This document shows, one piece after another, positions 54,626 through 64,000 of a DNA stretch of 64,000 nt. Both the position numbers and the translations under genes were made by a program. This DNA is from Phytophthora sp. 'mugwort' (Eukaryota; Oomycota; Peronosporomycetes; Peronosporales; Peronosporaceae). The notes under the pieces were generated by a model that saw nothing but the letters and a program-made list of their open reading frames with translations, was not told the origin of the DNA and searched no databases. Where the stretch lies: the NCBI GenBank assembly GCA_033558025.1, contig JAUCEF010000007.1:3658001-3722000 (forward strand), given 5' to 3'. The first letter of the stretch is position 1, and each line of letters begins with the position of its first letter.

Positions 54626-55698
54626 CAGGGCCAGAGCCAGGACTAAATTGCTGGGGGGGGGCAACTTAGATGTAGGGTTAACGGGTGATCCTTCGCCTCG
54701 CCACGGGGAGTTTCCTTCAGCTCTGAGTGGTTTCCCTCGAGTGGTTTCATAATGGCTTCTGCTCTTCTTGTTGAACATAGTTCAAATCTTCTTCGATCTG
54801 GGCGCGCGCTGTCATGCAGAAGAAAAGGTTGAAGACTACCAAACTCAGGCCTTCTTCGAGGCTGCAATCTGCACAGCTAGGAATGATTCGAATACCAACG
54901 AACCTGCTCGCACGTTGGATCCAATTTTGTGTACGAGAATCAAATTAGCACAGACTTGGTGTGAAGCAAACAACATACCCGCCAATCATCGTGATTGTTC
55001 CGTCCATGATTTTGTGAGAGGCGATCCTGCTGATCGACCGCCAAATTCGTTCGTCATAAATCCACTTACAGTTGATCCGAATCTCCGCCGACTAGTGCTT
55101 GCTGCCTACGCAAAAATGGGAGCGTTTAGACACGAAGCCGAGCGCTTCCGTAACGCAGCAGTGGAAGATATTCGATTTGCTGATCTGAACAACTTAGGGG
55201 ATCTGAATGAGTGCATGGCTAGAGCAGGAAATCATACACAATATCCAATACTCTACCGCGTTATTCAGCTGGTGTGTGTTCTTCAAGTATCACAGTGAGT
55301 TCCGAACGATCGTTTTCAGCACTGAAGCGGCTGAAGACAAGGCTACGGACAACGACGAGCGATGAGTGGACATCAGATCTCATGCTATTGGCAATAGAAC
55401 GTGATATGTCTGCCATGGTCGATCGTGATTCTGCTTTGGACCGATTCAGTTTGCTCCGTGGACGACGAATCTCCTATAGTCATGATAATAGATCTCACTC
55501 TCTCTCTTTCTCTCTTTTTACACGCCATAAGCGATCAAAACAGCTTATCTAACTTTGCGTTGTGCATTCCCATTGTTATAACCGTTTTTTATGGAGTCTA
55601 TGTTACTTGATCCTACGACTTCTACCTTTTTGGGCGAAGGGTTCAACTCCAATGGAGGAGGACGGAGCCCCCTTATTTTGTATGGAGCTCCGGGCCTG
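54626..55698. mobile_element. Short hAT element with 8-bp target duplication
   Basis: The left end starts CAGGGCCAGAGCC (54626) and the right end is GAGCTCCGGGCCTG (ending 55698), inverted with about 10 of 12 matches. GTCACCAC flanks both sides exactly (54618-54625 and 55699-55706), the 8-bp duplication of hAT elements. A 9-base G run lies near the left end. At 1,073 bp it is much shorter than an autonomous hAT, so most of the transposase is deleted. Confidence 0.9.
54768..55510 (+). pseudogene. hAT transposase C-terminal fragment
   Basis: The frame from 54768 gives LFRLGARCHAEEKV-type sequence (first residues MLNIVQIFFDLGARCHAEEK), later LTVDPNLRRLVLAAYAKMGA. After a frame change near 55290, VSSERSFSALKRLKTRLRTT and LMLLAIERDMSAMVDRD form the hAT dimerisation region ((S/A)ERxFSxLKxIKxxLR). 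Neither a BED finger nor the catalytic core is present. Confidence 0.8.
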
Positions 55699-55910
55699 GT
55701 CACCACTCCTACTCCATGCTACCAGGCAGCGTACATTCCCATCATTTTGTTTATGACGAGTTTTCAGAGATTTTCTTGATTATTCTTTTTTTCTACTACC
55801 TAGCTCGTGTATGTCGACCACACCATTTATTTTGTGCTGTCGTTACGTTCCAACAGACAATTTTTGGCTTGAGGAAGCAAGTGACACGAAGCAGTTCGCA
55901 GTTGCTCGAA

Positions 55911-57094
55911 ATGTCCGCTGAAGCCAAGGCCAGCGAGTACCTGGCGCAGGGCGAGAAGGCGCTGAAGAAGACGTCCTTCTTCTCCTTCGGCTCCAGCTCG
56001 CAGCGCAACGAGGATGCCAGCGACCTCTTCGAGAAGGCCGGCAACCAGTTCAAGATCGCCAAGAACTGTATGCAGCCTCTCAATTATCCTCTTAGCTGCA
56101 GCCAACTGACCAACCTTGTATCTCTCGTTATTATTTACCGCATTGCAGGGCAGAAGGCTGCCGAGGCTTATGAGAAATGTGCACGCTGTCAAGTGAGTTC
56201 GAGTGTTGTGATTCTTTGCTACTATTGATGGAGGGGGAGGGCTAATGCTGTGCTATTGTTTGATGCAGTCTCGTTTAAATGAGAACTCGCGTGCTGCCCA
56301 GTTCTACCAGCACGCAGCGGAGGCACTGGCTAAAGTGAACCCAATGGGTGAGTGCTACGGATCGAGCGGAACCGGAAAAGAGTTGACATAACCTGACCAT
56401 GGATGTACTGTGCTGCTGTGCAGATGCTATGGTGCACTTTAAGACGGCTATCTCGATGCTGTGTGATGCCGGCCGCTTCTCGAATGCCGCCAAGCTACAG
56501 AAACAGATTGGCGAAATCTACGAGCAGCAGGACAACAAAGAGGAGGCACTGGAGGCCTATCGCCAGGCTGCTGACTATTTTTCTGGAGAGAACCAGTCGT
56601 CCTCCGCCAACAACATGTTGCTCAAGGTGGCGCAGTTCTCGGCTGAGCTGGAAAAGTAAGCTGCAATGAATGAGTGTGGACTGGAGTGAGGTGAAGAGTA
56701 ATTTTTTATGTGGTTGGTGTTCAGATACGACGCGGCGCTGGAGATCTACGAAAGCATCGCGAAGTCCTCTATGGAGTCAAACTTGCTCAAGTTCAACGCC
56801 AAGAACCACTTGCTGAACGCCGGTATCTGCGCACTGGCCACTAAGGACATGGTGCTTGTTCAAATGAAGTGGGAAGAGTTCCAGGATATCGACTACACTT
56901 TTGCAGACAGCCGTGAGGGCAAGTTCTTGCAGGCCATGAACCAGAGTTACGAGGCGTTTAACGCTGATGCGTTCGCGGACGCTGTGTTCCAGTTCGATAC
57001 CATTTCTAAGATTGAGCCGTGGAAGATCACGTTGCTACTGCGCATTAAGGAGGGCATTGTTGGTGAGGTCGACGTCGCGCAGGACCTGACTTAA
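55911..57094 (+). CDS. Alpha-SNAP (soluble NSF attachment protein)
   Basis: Five exons: 55911-56067, 56149-56192, 56269-56347, 56424-56655 and 56725-57094; 293 aa, the usual family length. It recruits NSF to SNARE complexes for their disassembly after membrane fusion. It starts MSAEAKASEYLAQGEKALKK, then FSFGSSSQRNEDASDLFEKA and NW/QKAAEAYEKCARCQ across the first intron. TPR-like helices follow (FYQHAAEALAKVNPM/DAMVHF, EIYEQQDNKEEALEAYRQAA). The C-terminus ends WKITLLLRIKEGIVGEVDVA-type, where the conserved Leu pair that stimulates NSF sits in ITLLLRIKE. The flanking hAT ends 212 bases before the ATG, so that insertion lies within or next to its promoter. Confidence 0.94.
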
Positions 57095-57233
57095 ACATTT
57101 GTTGAGGCTGCTTCCCCTTGACTTTGCAGATTTCTGCCAGCATCGCATTGAATTTTTCATTTGACTTTACCTAGTATACTGGTGGTAGGTGGTTAATAAT
57201 ACAGTCAGGGGCTTGCTACGTCTATCCGTTTAT

Positions 57234-58390
57234 TTAATCGTCATCGTCGTCACCAATAATGCTTTTTTTCTCTGAAAACTTGACTATCGGTGACACCAGC
57301 GGTCCCTGCAGATAGAAATAATATTTCTGGTAGGCAAGAGTTGTTGTGTCTGCCGTCGTCGCTGAAGACTCTATGGATACTTCATCACTGTTAGGCTGTC
57401 CCACTCCTTGTTTAATGATGTGGCTTTCTTCAGGCTGCGGCACCTCCTTCTTCGGTTGATCTTCCACCTTACCAAGAGTTCGTCCGGGAAAATACTCGCC
57501 CCTGGTCAACGCGATCCGCTCCTCTTCCTGTGCATGATAACCAGCACGATGAGCACGTCACAAAATATGGCCGAGACCAACGCATAAATGTCGTACCATT
57601 AGCCGCTGATGGACTGTGAACCACGACGGTAGTTGCTGAGGTAACGTGACCAAGTCCACGTCAAACAGCTCAATGAATTGCTCGTTCTCGAATCGCGTCT
57701 TGACACTGCCAGCAATGTTACGATACTATAATCGCTACATTAGTCTCCGGCTAGAGCACCGACGCCCACACGTTTATTTATCAGTCATATACATGTACCT
57801 TATCGATAGTCGATGTCAAGCTCCAGTTCTGCAGACGTCGCAGACACCCGATCATGGTTCCAGCAAAATGCACGCCAGTCCTGCAACAGCCACCGGGACA
57901 ATTACTCAATGAGCCCCTCATCAGTGATACAAGGACCTCATCAACTTCGTTCATACTTGCACATAACCAGAATGGGGTGGCGTCTCTGATCCAGGATGTA
58001 CTCGATGGCCTCCTTGGCCATCCCCTCCGAGATGCCCCTCCACTGCGACGACGCTGTGCGATATTTCATCCCCAGGTGGATCTGACCACAATAGGCAGCT
58101 TAGAACGCATTGAGCCACAGAAGGTTATAGACAGTACTACGCACCACGTTGATGTCCTTTTCGGCGAAGAAGGCGGCTAGGTCGCGTGAGAGGTCGTCGT
58201 ACGAGAGATACACAACTGTATTGAGCTGGAGGGCGGCCAAGAACGGGAACGACGACGCGTCGCACTTGTTGGAGCGGTATACCTGGTCCTCCACAATCTC
58301 AAAGAACAGCGGGGGATTCATAGACGGAAGTGTACTGACCACCACAGGCGCTGCAGCAGTCGACGCGGCATCAGAGGAAGCGTCCGTCAT
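57234..58390 (-). CDS. SIW14/OCA1-like tyrosine phosphatase family protein with degenerate P-loop
   Basis: Five exons: 58390-58145, 58081-57957, 57880-57799, 57725-57597 and 57527-57234; phases 0, 2, 0, 0; 291 aa. The N-terminal PPLFFEIVEDQVYRSNKCDA and NTVVYLSYDDLSRDLAAFF match the SIW14 (plant/fungal PFA-DSP) fold. Exon 2 has AIEYILDQRRHPILVMCK, reaching the active-site Cys. The P-loop spans the exon 2/3 junction and reads MCKTGVHFAGTMIGC, where family members have HCxxGxxRT. So the Cys and first Gly remain, but Phe sits at the catalytic Arg position and Ala follows. LRRLQNWSLTSTID and FENEQFIELFDVDLVTLPQQ complete the fold. The C-terminal tail is acidic and ends GDDDDD. It may be a pseudophosphatase; mis-splicing of exon 3 is an alternative. 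Confidence 0.8.
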
Positions 58391-58819
58391 TAGAATAGAT
58401 AGGAAATATCGACTTGGTTAAACTTTCCAATTCCGCATATCATTGTGCCTTTCATATTTGTTTTTACGTGGACCACGAAAAGTAAACACAGACAAAATAT
58501 ATCCGATTAGAAGACTCGTCCCGATTAGAGTCCTCTGGCATGGCCCATGTCCCACAATAGAAGGTCCGGACCAAGCAGACTTAGGGCCATTCTCAACCGG
58601 GTCATGCGGTCGCATGCGACCTTATACTTGTCTCAGATTGGACAGAAGGTCGTGCGACCGCATGCAACGTTGGACAAAAACGGCACAAATGCGGCGGCGG
58701 CGGCACATGCGGCGAGGAGGCCGCACAACAGCGAGCAGGGCTACTTTTCCAAGAGCCAATCACAGCCCAGTCCTGTTAGCCACTTCAATGTCTGATCTGA
58801 ACGCCTCTAGCTTTAGCAG

Positions 58820-59894
58820 TGCCATTAAAGTTCATGCTGCCGCGTTTTACGTTAGCAAGTCCCGTGTGTTCTACATTGAAAATGCATCCTGACAATACTG
58901 AAAATGTTTTTTTCGCTGTTATCCTAACTTCCGTGATGAGTGTGGCTTCAACGCGCGAGCAGCGTCGTGGGGGTTTAGTGCATCGAAGAATTGATTGGGG
59001 GATACACGCTGAGCGATTGCTACTCGAAGGAGAGTCCAAGCAGTACTGTAGGATGAGTTATGCTGGCTTCGAGAGACTGCTTTCCTGTGTGGGGGCCAAT
59101 TTAGCTGTGGATCCATTACAGTCTGATCGACGAGCTCTTGGAGAACCATTGTGGCCCATGCAGGCATGTTTCAGACGTGCATTTGTTGGTTAGCAGGTGG
59201 GAGTTATCATCACATTCGGGTTATTACTGGAACTAGCCGTGCGGGCTTGTACCGAATGGTTAGTGCAGTAATTCGAGCCTTGAACAACTGCGCCAGACTT
59301 GCTCTTCAATTTCCTCGCGCCAATGACGCGATAGAGGACGCGGCTGCTGGATTCTGATCCGTTAGCAAAGATGGTGCGATTCCAGGCTGTATCGGAGCCA
59401 TTGATGGTTGGTTATGTCCAATCCGAGTCCCTCGTCGCTCCGAATATGGTCGTGTAATTGCCTTATTCTCTGGATATTATCAGCGCTATGGGCTAAATGT
59501 TCAGGCGCGTACGGATCACCGCTGTAAGTTTACAGCAATGGCATGTCGTTCACCTGGTGACAGAAACGACTCTGTGGCTTTCCTGCAGTGGTCACTAAGT
59601 AAGGTGCTATCGATGGTGCAAGGCCCATAGTTTGAAATTGCAGATAATGCTTACCTACAGAGCCGAGTTGTTCTCACTCCGTTTAACCAAGCTCAGTTGA
59701 ATAATCGACCTGATCGTGATAGCTACAACTTCTATCTAAGCCAGTGCCGGATCAGGATCGAAATAGCTTTCGGTTTACTAGTCAATAAATGGAGGATATT
59801 GAAGCGGGCACTTTGCGTTCAACTCAACAATGCACCACATGTCATCCACTGCTGTATGCGCTTGCATAATTTTGCATCGACCAACACACGATAG
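58820..59894 (+). pseudogene. PIF/Harbinger (HARBI1-like) transposase of element C
   Basis: The + strand N-terminal part has YAGFERLLSCVGANLAVDPL (about 59060). After a frame change there is GTSRAGLYRMVSAVIRALNN, a stop in AAAGF/SVSKDG, then CIGAIDGWLCPIRVPRRSEY (first Asp, about 59400) and YGLNVQARTDHRCKF. A stop precedes FEIADNAYLQSRVVLTPF (second Asp, about 59640). Finally IRIEIAFGLLVNKWRILK (Glu, about 59755) ends at 59894. The triad is preserved, but there are two in-frame stops and a shift. It is a different lineage from copies A and B. Confidence 0.8.
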
Positions 59895-60179
59895 AGAATA
59901 CTTTAACGTCAGGCCGGACAATTAAAGTGATGCGTAGTGAGTTGCGAACTTGGAATGAAAGTAGGAATCTATCATACTCCCAGACACAATTTGAGACCGA
60001 AGGCGGCGGGGTAGTACAGCAATTAGACGAAGAAGCCCGAGCGCTGATAGTAAATCACATCGCTTCAAAAGACCTAAACAGACCACGGTACAATCTCGAG
60101 CGGATGGCGCAATTATTCAGTGAATATATTATGCATCTGCTGCCGGTTATCTTGTGCCACACATGACGTTAGTCATTAC

Positions 60180-61590
60180 GAGCACGCAGCTTGTCGATCC
60201 ATGACTGTCGCTCTTCTAGAAGTAACGATAGGTCTCTTCAAGTCTTGGATCGTCCTGGCAGTTTGCCCTAGCAATAGCCGAGTCAATCTCGCCCAGCTGA
60301 CGACGAATATCGTCAAGTATCGTCAGTATCTGCGATCGCTCTTGCAACTCGGTCATCTTAGTAGCCCGCTGGCTCTGCCTTACGATCGGTCACGTACTGA
60401 AGGACGGAGGACGCCACGCTTTGCCACGTACTCATTAGTCTTCGTTTGCTTTGTTTTAGTGTTCTCCGAAAAGCTCTCCCGTGCTCTCAATATAGTGATT
60501 TCGTCGAGTGGGTCTACCTCGTCCTCCGCAAAAAGCCGCCTTTAATAAGTTGATGAGGTCTGGCTTCAACTGAACTCGATAAAAAGTACGTAAACAAATC
60601 ATTTGGTTAGTCTTCGGTGCATGAAACGAATTAGATTTCCGTCGGTTATTTTGCCTTTAACAACTTCCGCATGTACAACACCGCACCCCGCTTGTCGACG
60701 AATTTCCAGAACTCATCTTCGTTCTGACCGGAGATAGTGAAGCGCTGTTCAGCGATGAAATAATTCTTGATTAACTCCTTGGACATCTTCAAGAGCTTCT
60801 TTGCAGAGTGATGTTTAATTACAGATGGGTCAACACCAGCGAACATGTCGTCGGCAAAAATGAGGAGATTTCTTTCGTAAGTTTTCTCGTACTGCCGAAT
60901 AAAGGCGGCTCTAACATCTTGCCAGAAGCTACTTTTGCTGCCGACTTTTTTTGAATCGAGCTCTGCTCGCGATACCAAATTTCCTACGCAACAAAGCAGG
61001 TTAAGTGTGTGAATATTACAAGGGTTGCACCACACAACCGTATCGGACTGACTGAATCGCTTCGCGAACTCGTCGGAAAACAGAATATTCAGCAGCCTGT
61101 ACCAGCAGTGCTTGGTCCATCTTGCCTTTCCACTGGCAGACTCCCCATCATCGCCTAGAAGAAGTCCGTCGTACGCCGCACTTGCGATATCGTGTCGACG
61201 GAGGATAGCAATAACGCTCTGCCTTGTTCATACTAGCCTTTAGTTTCAACCCTCTCCGCGTATACTCTTTTCGGACTTGGTCAGCTGACCAACTTTCATA
61301 ATCCACTATTAGCTATTTAACTTCGACATCGTAGTCGTCCGAGAGAGCAGAATTTCATCCTCTTGCGTTCTATTAATTTGCTCTAGTAGGTTTCTTGGTT
61401 GCAATGGTTTGCCCCCCGGAAGACGATGGTTGCCTACGTCCCGTTGTGCCGAGAGCGAGTTGTTTGGCGGTGGTAGTAGACGTGGCATGGCTGCTGAGAT
61501 TGCTGCCGGGCTCAAACCCATGAACTCCTCGCATGGGCTTTGTTGCGTTGGGTCGAAACGTTTTGCATCGTCATGGGCCTCCATGATCGC
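60180..61590 (-). pseudogene. Harbinger C partner protein (SAP-like + Myb/MADF-like + coiled coil)
   Basis: Minus-strand pieces in order from about 61590: MEAHDDAKRFDPTQQSPCEE, a SAP-like helix pair VDYESWSADQVRKEYTRRGL..KASMNKAER (about 61300-61210) with a 2-base loss after GAGCGT, then RHDIASAAYDGLLLGDDGES. An intron with acceptor GTAG near 60985 joins SDT to GNLVSRAELDSK. A Myb/MADF-like segment follows: FWQDVRAAFIRQYEKTYERN, GVDPSVIKHHSAKKLLKMSK and EDEFWKFVDKRGAVLYMRKL, ending near 60646. A coiled coil at 60350-60210 (MTELQERSQILTILDDIRRQ) would be the C-terminus. It is the DNA-binding helper expected of PIF/Harbinger; the domain names are by eye. Confidence 0.6.
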
Positions 61591-61869
61591 TAGGCAACAC
61601 AGGAAACAACAACAGACATGATATGCTTTAGCTTCAATCCAACAAACAGCAAGCTCCTCCATCCACGCACGCGTGCAGCTCTCACAACAGTCGATGCTCC
61701 GAATAGTCGAGGATCTCGCGTTTCCAAGTTTGCATAAAAAAATCGTCCGTCCCCAGCTGTCACAAACCTAAAATGTGGCCACATAACCGTTCTCAACCGC
61801 TACGGTCGCATCATGCATAAGCGTGCGATGCGGTGCGGCCGGTTGAAAATGAGCCTTACAGTTCCCATT

Positions 61870-62330
61870 GGTCGACACGAGCGAGGGGAAGTATATCGAG
61901 TTGGATTCTATGCGCGTACATATTTCTAAGGACATCAAGGCTAAGTAACAGGCGGAATTTTTACGTGTGCGTTGGGCCGGGCGACTTAACGCCGTATTTT
62001 CAGGCATGTACCGCAATACATCGACCATTCAAGGACATTCTCCGCGCCCAGATTAGCGGGCGGAAGGATAGCAACCAAGTCGCCTACACCGAGTTTGGTA
62101 TTTCAGGCCCCCCTCCCATGCGGGAGATTATCTCAGATGGATCCGCCGACCGTGGCGTGAAGCGGACGTGGTGCAGTGACGAACTCGATCGCCGCCGCCG
62201 GATTATTGAATCGCCCTCCGCGACGTCTACGGCGAGGAGGCCATTACAGCTGTTCGTGCGACACGAAAGCAACGGAAGATGAGGTCGACGACCGAAGAGC
62301 TGAACGGCCTGGTATGTTATCAGCATTTTG
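61870..62330 (+). pseudogene. Pogo-like transposase C-terminal fragment
   Basis: LDSMRVHISKDIKAK (about 61903) corresponds to WDSMRAHISKKVKAK of the relic at 37.9 kb. Next, in another frame, come LTPYFQACTAIHRPFKDILR and DSNQVAYTEFGISGPPPM, matching the family's third catalytic region and tail. Serial frame changes and a stop are present. It abuts the right target duplication of Harbinger C. Confidence 0.7.
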
Positions 62331-62892
62331 CACGATGATGAATAAAGTACCCCTTCGCGATTACACTGCTCCATGATTTGCGAAATGCCAGCGAAGTTCG
62401 GCAAGTACATAATCTAATATTTCAGTAACCCTTTAAGTATTCATCAAAGTTTATTTCTAGAATCGACCACATGTGCACTCGTTTAAAAAGTTCGATTCTC
62501 CTTCAACTGCGCGCCATCTAGGACTGACAATGAAGGGCCATCAGCACTCGTTCCAACACGACGCAACCAACATATACTGTACAGTGGGTACAAAAGGCTA
62601 CGTCCAAGGAGCTACTCAAAAGAAATGAGCAAAAATCTAGGTTTGCGCAAACCATCCAATGAAAAGCTTCGGTGTACTGGAAAGCTCTCCTCTTGACGAA
62701 TCAAATGATGCCTTCACTTTCGCGAAATGTAGAATAATTCAGCCCAAATATTTCGCACCCCCCCAAAATGATGACCCAAAAAGTCAACGTCCAGCGCCAT
62801 TCATTGCAGTTTTTGGCATGGACAAGGCGAAGTAAGCAATGCTAGCGCGCGTACATCATACATACAGATGTAACCACCGTCCATGCTGATTA
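62331..62892. other. No gene seen
   Basis: AT-rich spacer between the pogo fragment and the Tc1-like relic. Confidence 0.5.
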
Positions 62893-63900
62893 GGGCGAAG
62901 CATTCGCATCACTTTGCGATCTGTATGTCGCGAAACGTCGGGAAGGGGTTACCTTCCAAGCCATTGCCGACCAGCTCAAAATACACGTATCTAGTGTGAA
63001 AACCATCGCTGCCAATGCAAAGCGCAACGGCCACACACATTCCCTACTACGATCTGGTCGTCCTCGCAAGACTGGTGTCCGTGACGATCGCAAAATCGTC
63101 CACGAGGCAAAAAAAAAAAACAATGGGCGCCTCAGTGCCGAAAAGCTTGCTACGATGGTTAATGAATACCATGGTATCACCATTTCGAATCGCATTAAAG
63201 AGGAGGGCTTTATCGGCCGGGCAGCTCGTAAGAAGTCATATCTGAGCAAGAAAATATCAAGGCCCGCTTGGCCTATGCAGAAGCGATGTTGAAGTACACA
63301 GACGACGAATGGAAGAAACTATCTTCAGTGACGAGTCGTCTGTGTGGTTAACGATAGCTGCTGGGCGCATGTACGTCTGGCGCAAACCTGGTGAAGAGTT
63401 TAAGAACGAGTGCTTGGTTCCTACCTTCAAGTCTGGGAGGCAGACGCTGATGGTATGGGGGTGCAGCACCTACCCAGGTGTCGGAGCACTTCATCTGTGT
63501 GAGAAAAGGATTACTGCTGCATACTACAAGACGATTTTGGAGAAAATCTAGACGCAACTGTTGCTTTCCTCGATGTTGAAGACGACTACAAATTCGTACA
63601 GGATGACGCACCCGGCCAACGCTCACGCCTCATCAAAAACCTACATCACCGAGAAGAATATTGAACTTCTGGGCATCCTGCTCAAAGCCCAGATCTCAAC
63701 CCAATTGAGAATCTCTGATCTCATGTGAAGCAAGAGCTTCATCGATCTCCTGCGTCGAGCATCGATGATCTAAAAGAGAAGATGGAAGCCATTTGGTATA
63801 TATGATATTGAGACTAACAGAGTCCAGAAGCTGTATCATTCGATGCCAAAACGGTTGCTGCAAGTGCAGAAAATCGTGGTGGTCATACGAAGTACTAGCA
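62893..63900 (+). pseudogene. Tc1-like transposase relic
   Basis: The open frame 62893-63292 carries a helix-turn-helix region (LCDLYVAKRREGVTFQAIAD, HVSSVKTIAANAKRNG), a basic hook-like RSGRPRKTGVRDDRK and the second helix region (LSAEKLATMVNEYHGITISN). After a frame change come TIFSDESSVWLTIAAGRMYV (first Asp, about 63329) and LMVWGCSTYPGVGALHL. A stop near 63550 interrupts it. FVQDDAPGQRSR (second Asp, about 63600) and SPDLNPIENLW (Glu, in a shifted frame near 63700) follow. The tail has YHSMPKRLLQVQKIV near 63840. It is the DD34E Tc1 class, separate from the mariner copies. It may extend past the window edge. Confidence 0.8.
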
Positions 63901-64000
63901 TTGCTAACACAGGAGCAAACGGCAACGACAGACCAGCAGAGTCCACCATCACTGTAGGAGAAGAAGAAGCTATTTCAATGAAGGATTTCAAGCTTTCCTG

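Larger units (their letters stand above)
58584..61855. mobile_element. PIF/Harbinger element C, TTA target duplication
   Basis: The left end GGGCCATTCTCAACCGG (58584-58600) is matched in inverted form at 61839-61855 (14 of 17). TTA flanks both sides (58581-58583 and 61856-61858). Both subterminal regions are rich in further GC palindromes, for example GGTCGCATGCGACC at 58608-58621. The element carries a + strand transposase and a long - strand partner gene. Length 3,272 bp. Confidence 0.82.

Noticed and set aside
57558..57597. Phosphatase ending at the TGA near 57558
   Set aside because: A GTAC donor after CTAATG and a GCACAG acceptor join an in-frame acidic tail (EEERIALTRGEYF), which fits better than an abrupt end.

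Overview
The window is nuclear DNA of a filamentous oomycete, most likely Phytophthora or a close peronosporalean relative. The evidence is a single-exon adenosylcobalamin-type (class II) ribonucleotide reductase, rare among eukaryotes but known in Phytophthora; short (70-200 bp) GT-AG introns; matches to the oomycete initiator (TCATT..GCAATTT type) upstream of two genes; a PDR-type ABC transporter; tandem GH3 cell-wall glycosidases; a possible degenerate RXLR-like secreted protein; and a dense graveyard of DNA transposons.

Layout. 1-2361: C-terminal half of a PDR/ABCG transporter, cut by the window edge. 2.8-15.1 kb: transposon graveyard with a hAT-like relic carrying a BED finger, an orphan chromodomain, a Merlin/ISXO2-like transposase whose two parts flank a CRESS-DNA-virus-like Rep relic, a Ser/Thr-codon minisatellite and a Tc1/mariner relic. 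16-33 kb: gene-dense housekeeping block with class II RNR (-), a Myb/SANT-like nuclear protein (+), an RRM protein (-), a METTL-type tRNA methyltransferase (+), a secreted effector-like ORF (+), ETF-ubiquinone oxidoreductase (+), a class B J-protein (-) and Pol III subunit RPC3 (-). 31.5-34.7 kb: an E(z)/EZH2-type H3K27 methyltransferase in 13 exons. 35.1-43.6 kb: a mariner with perfect terminal repeats, a pogo relic and two PIF/Harbinger elements in a row. 44.5-50 kb: tandem GH3 beta-xylosidase/glucosidase genes, the first broken and the second intact. 51.9-58.4 kb: RanGAP, a small hAT with an intact 8-bp target duplication, alpha-SNAP, and a SIW14-like phosphatase whose P-loop lacks the catalytic Arg. 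58.6-64 kb: a large Harbinger with its partner gene, a pogo fragment and a Tc1 relic.

The host genes are mostly unrelated housekeeping functions and do not form a pathway. Several are divergent pairs with short shared promoters (RNR/Myb, RRM/METTL, RPC3/EZH2). The transposons follow a consistent logic: each PIF/Harbinger has a DDE transposase and a coiled-coil or Myb/SAP-like partner gene transcribed convergently. The most unusual locus is 7.5-10 kb, where a rolling-circle Rep (HUH nuclease plus SF3 helicase) relic lies inside a Merlin-like transposase gene. Intron and exon calls come from splice signals, frame and family alignment by eye; no search was run.
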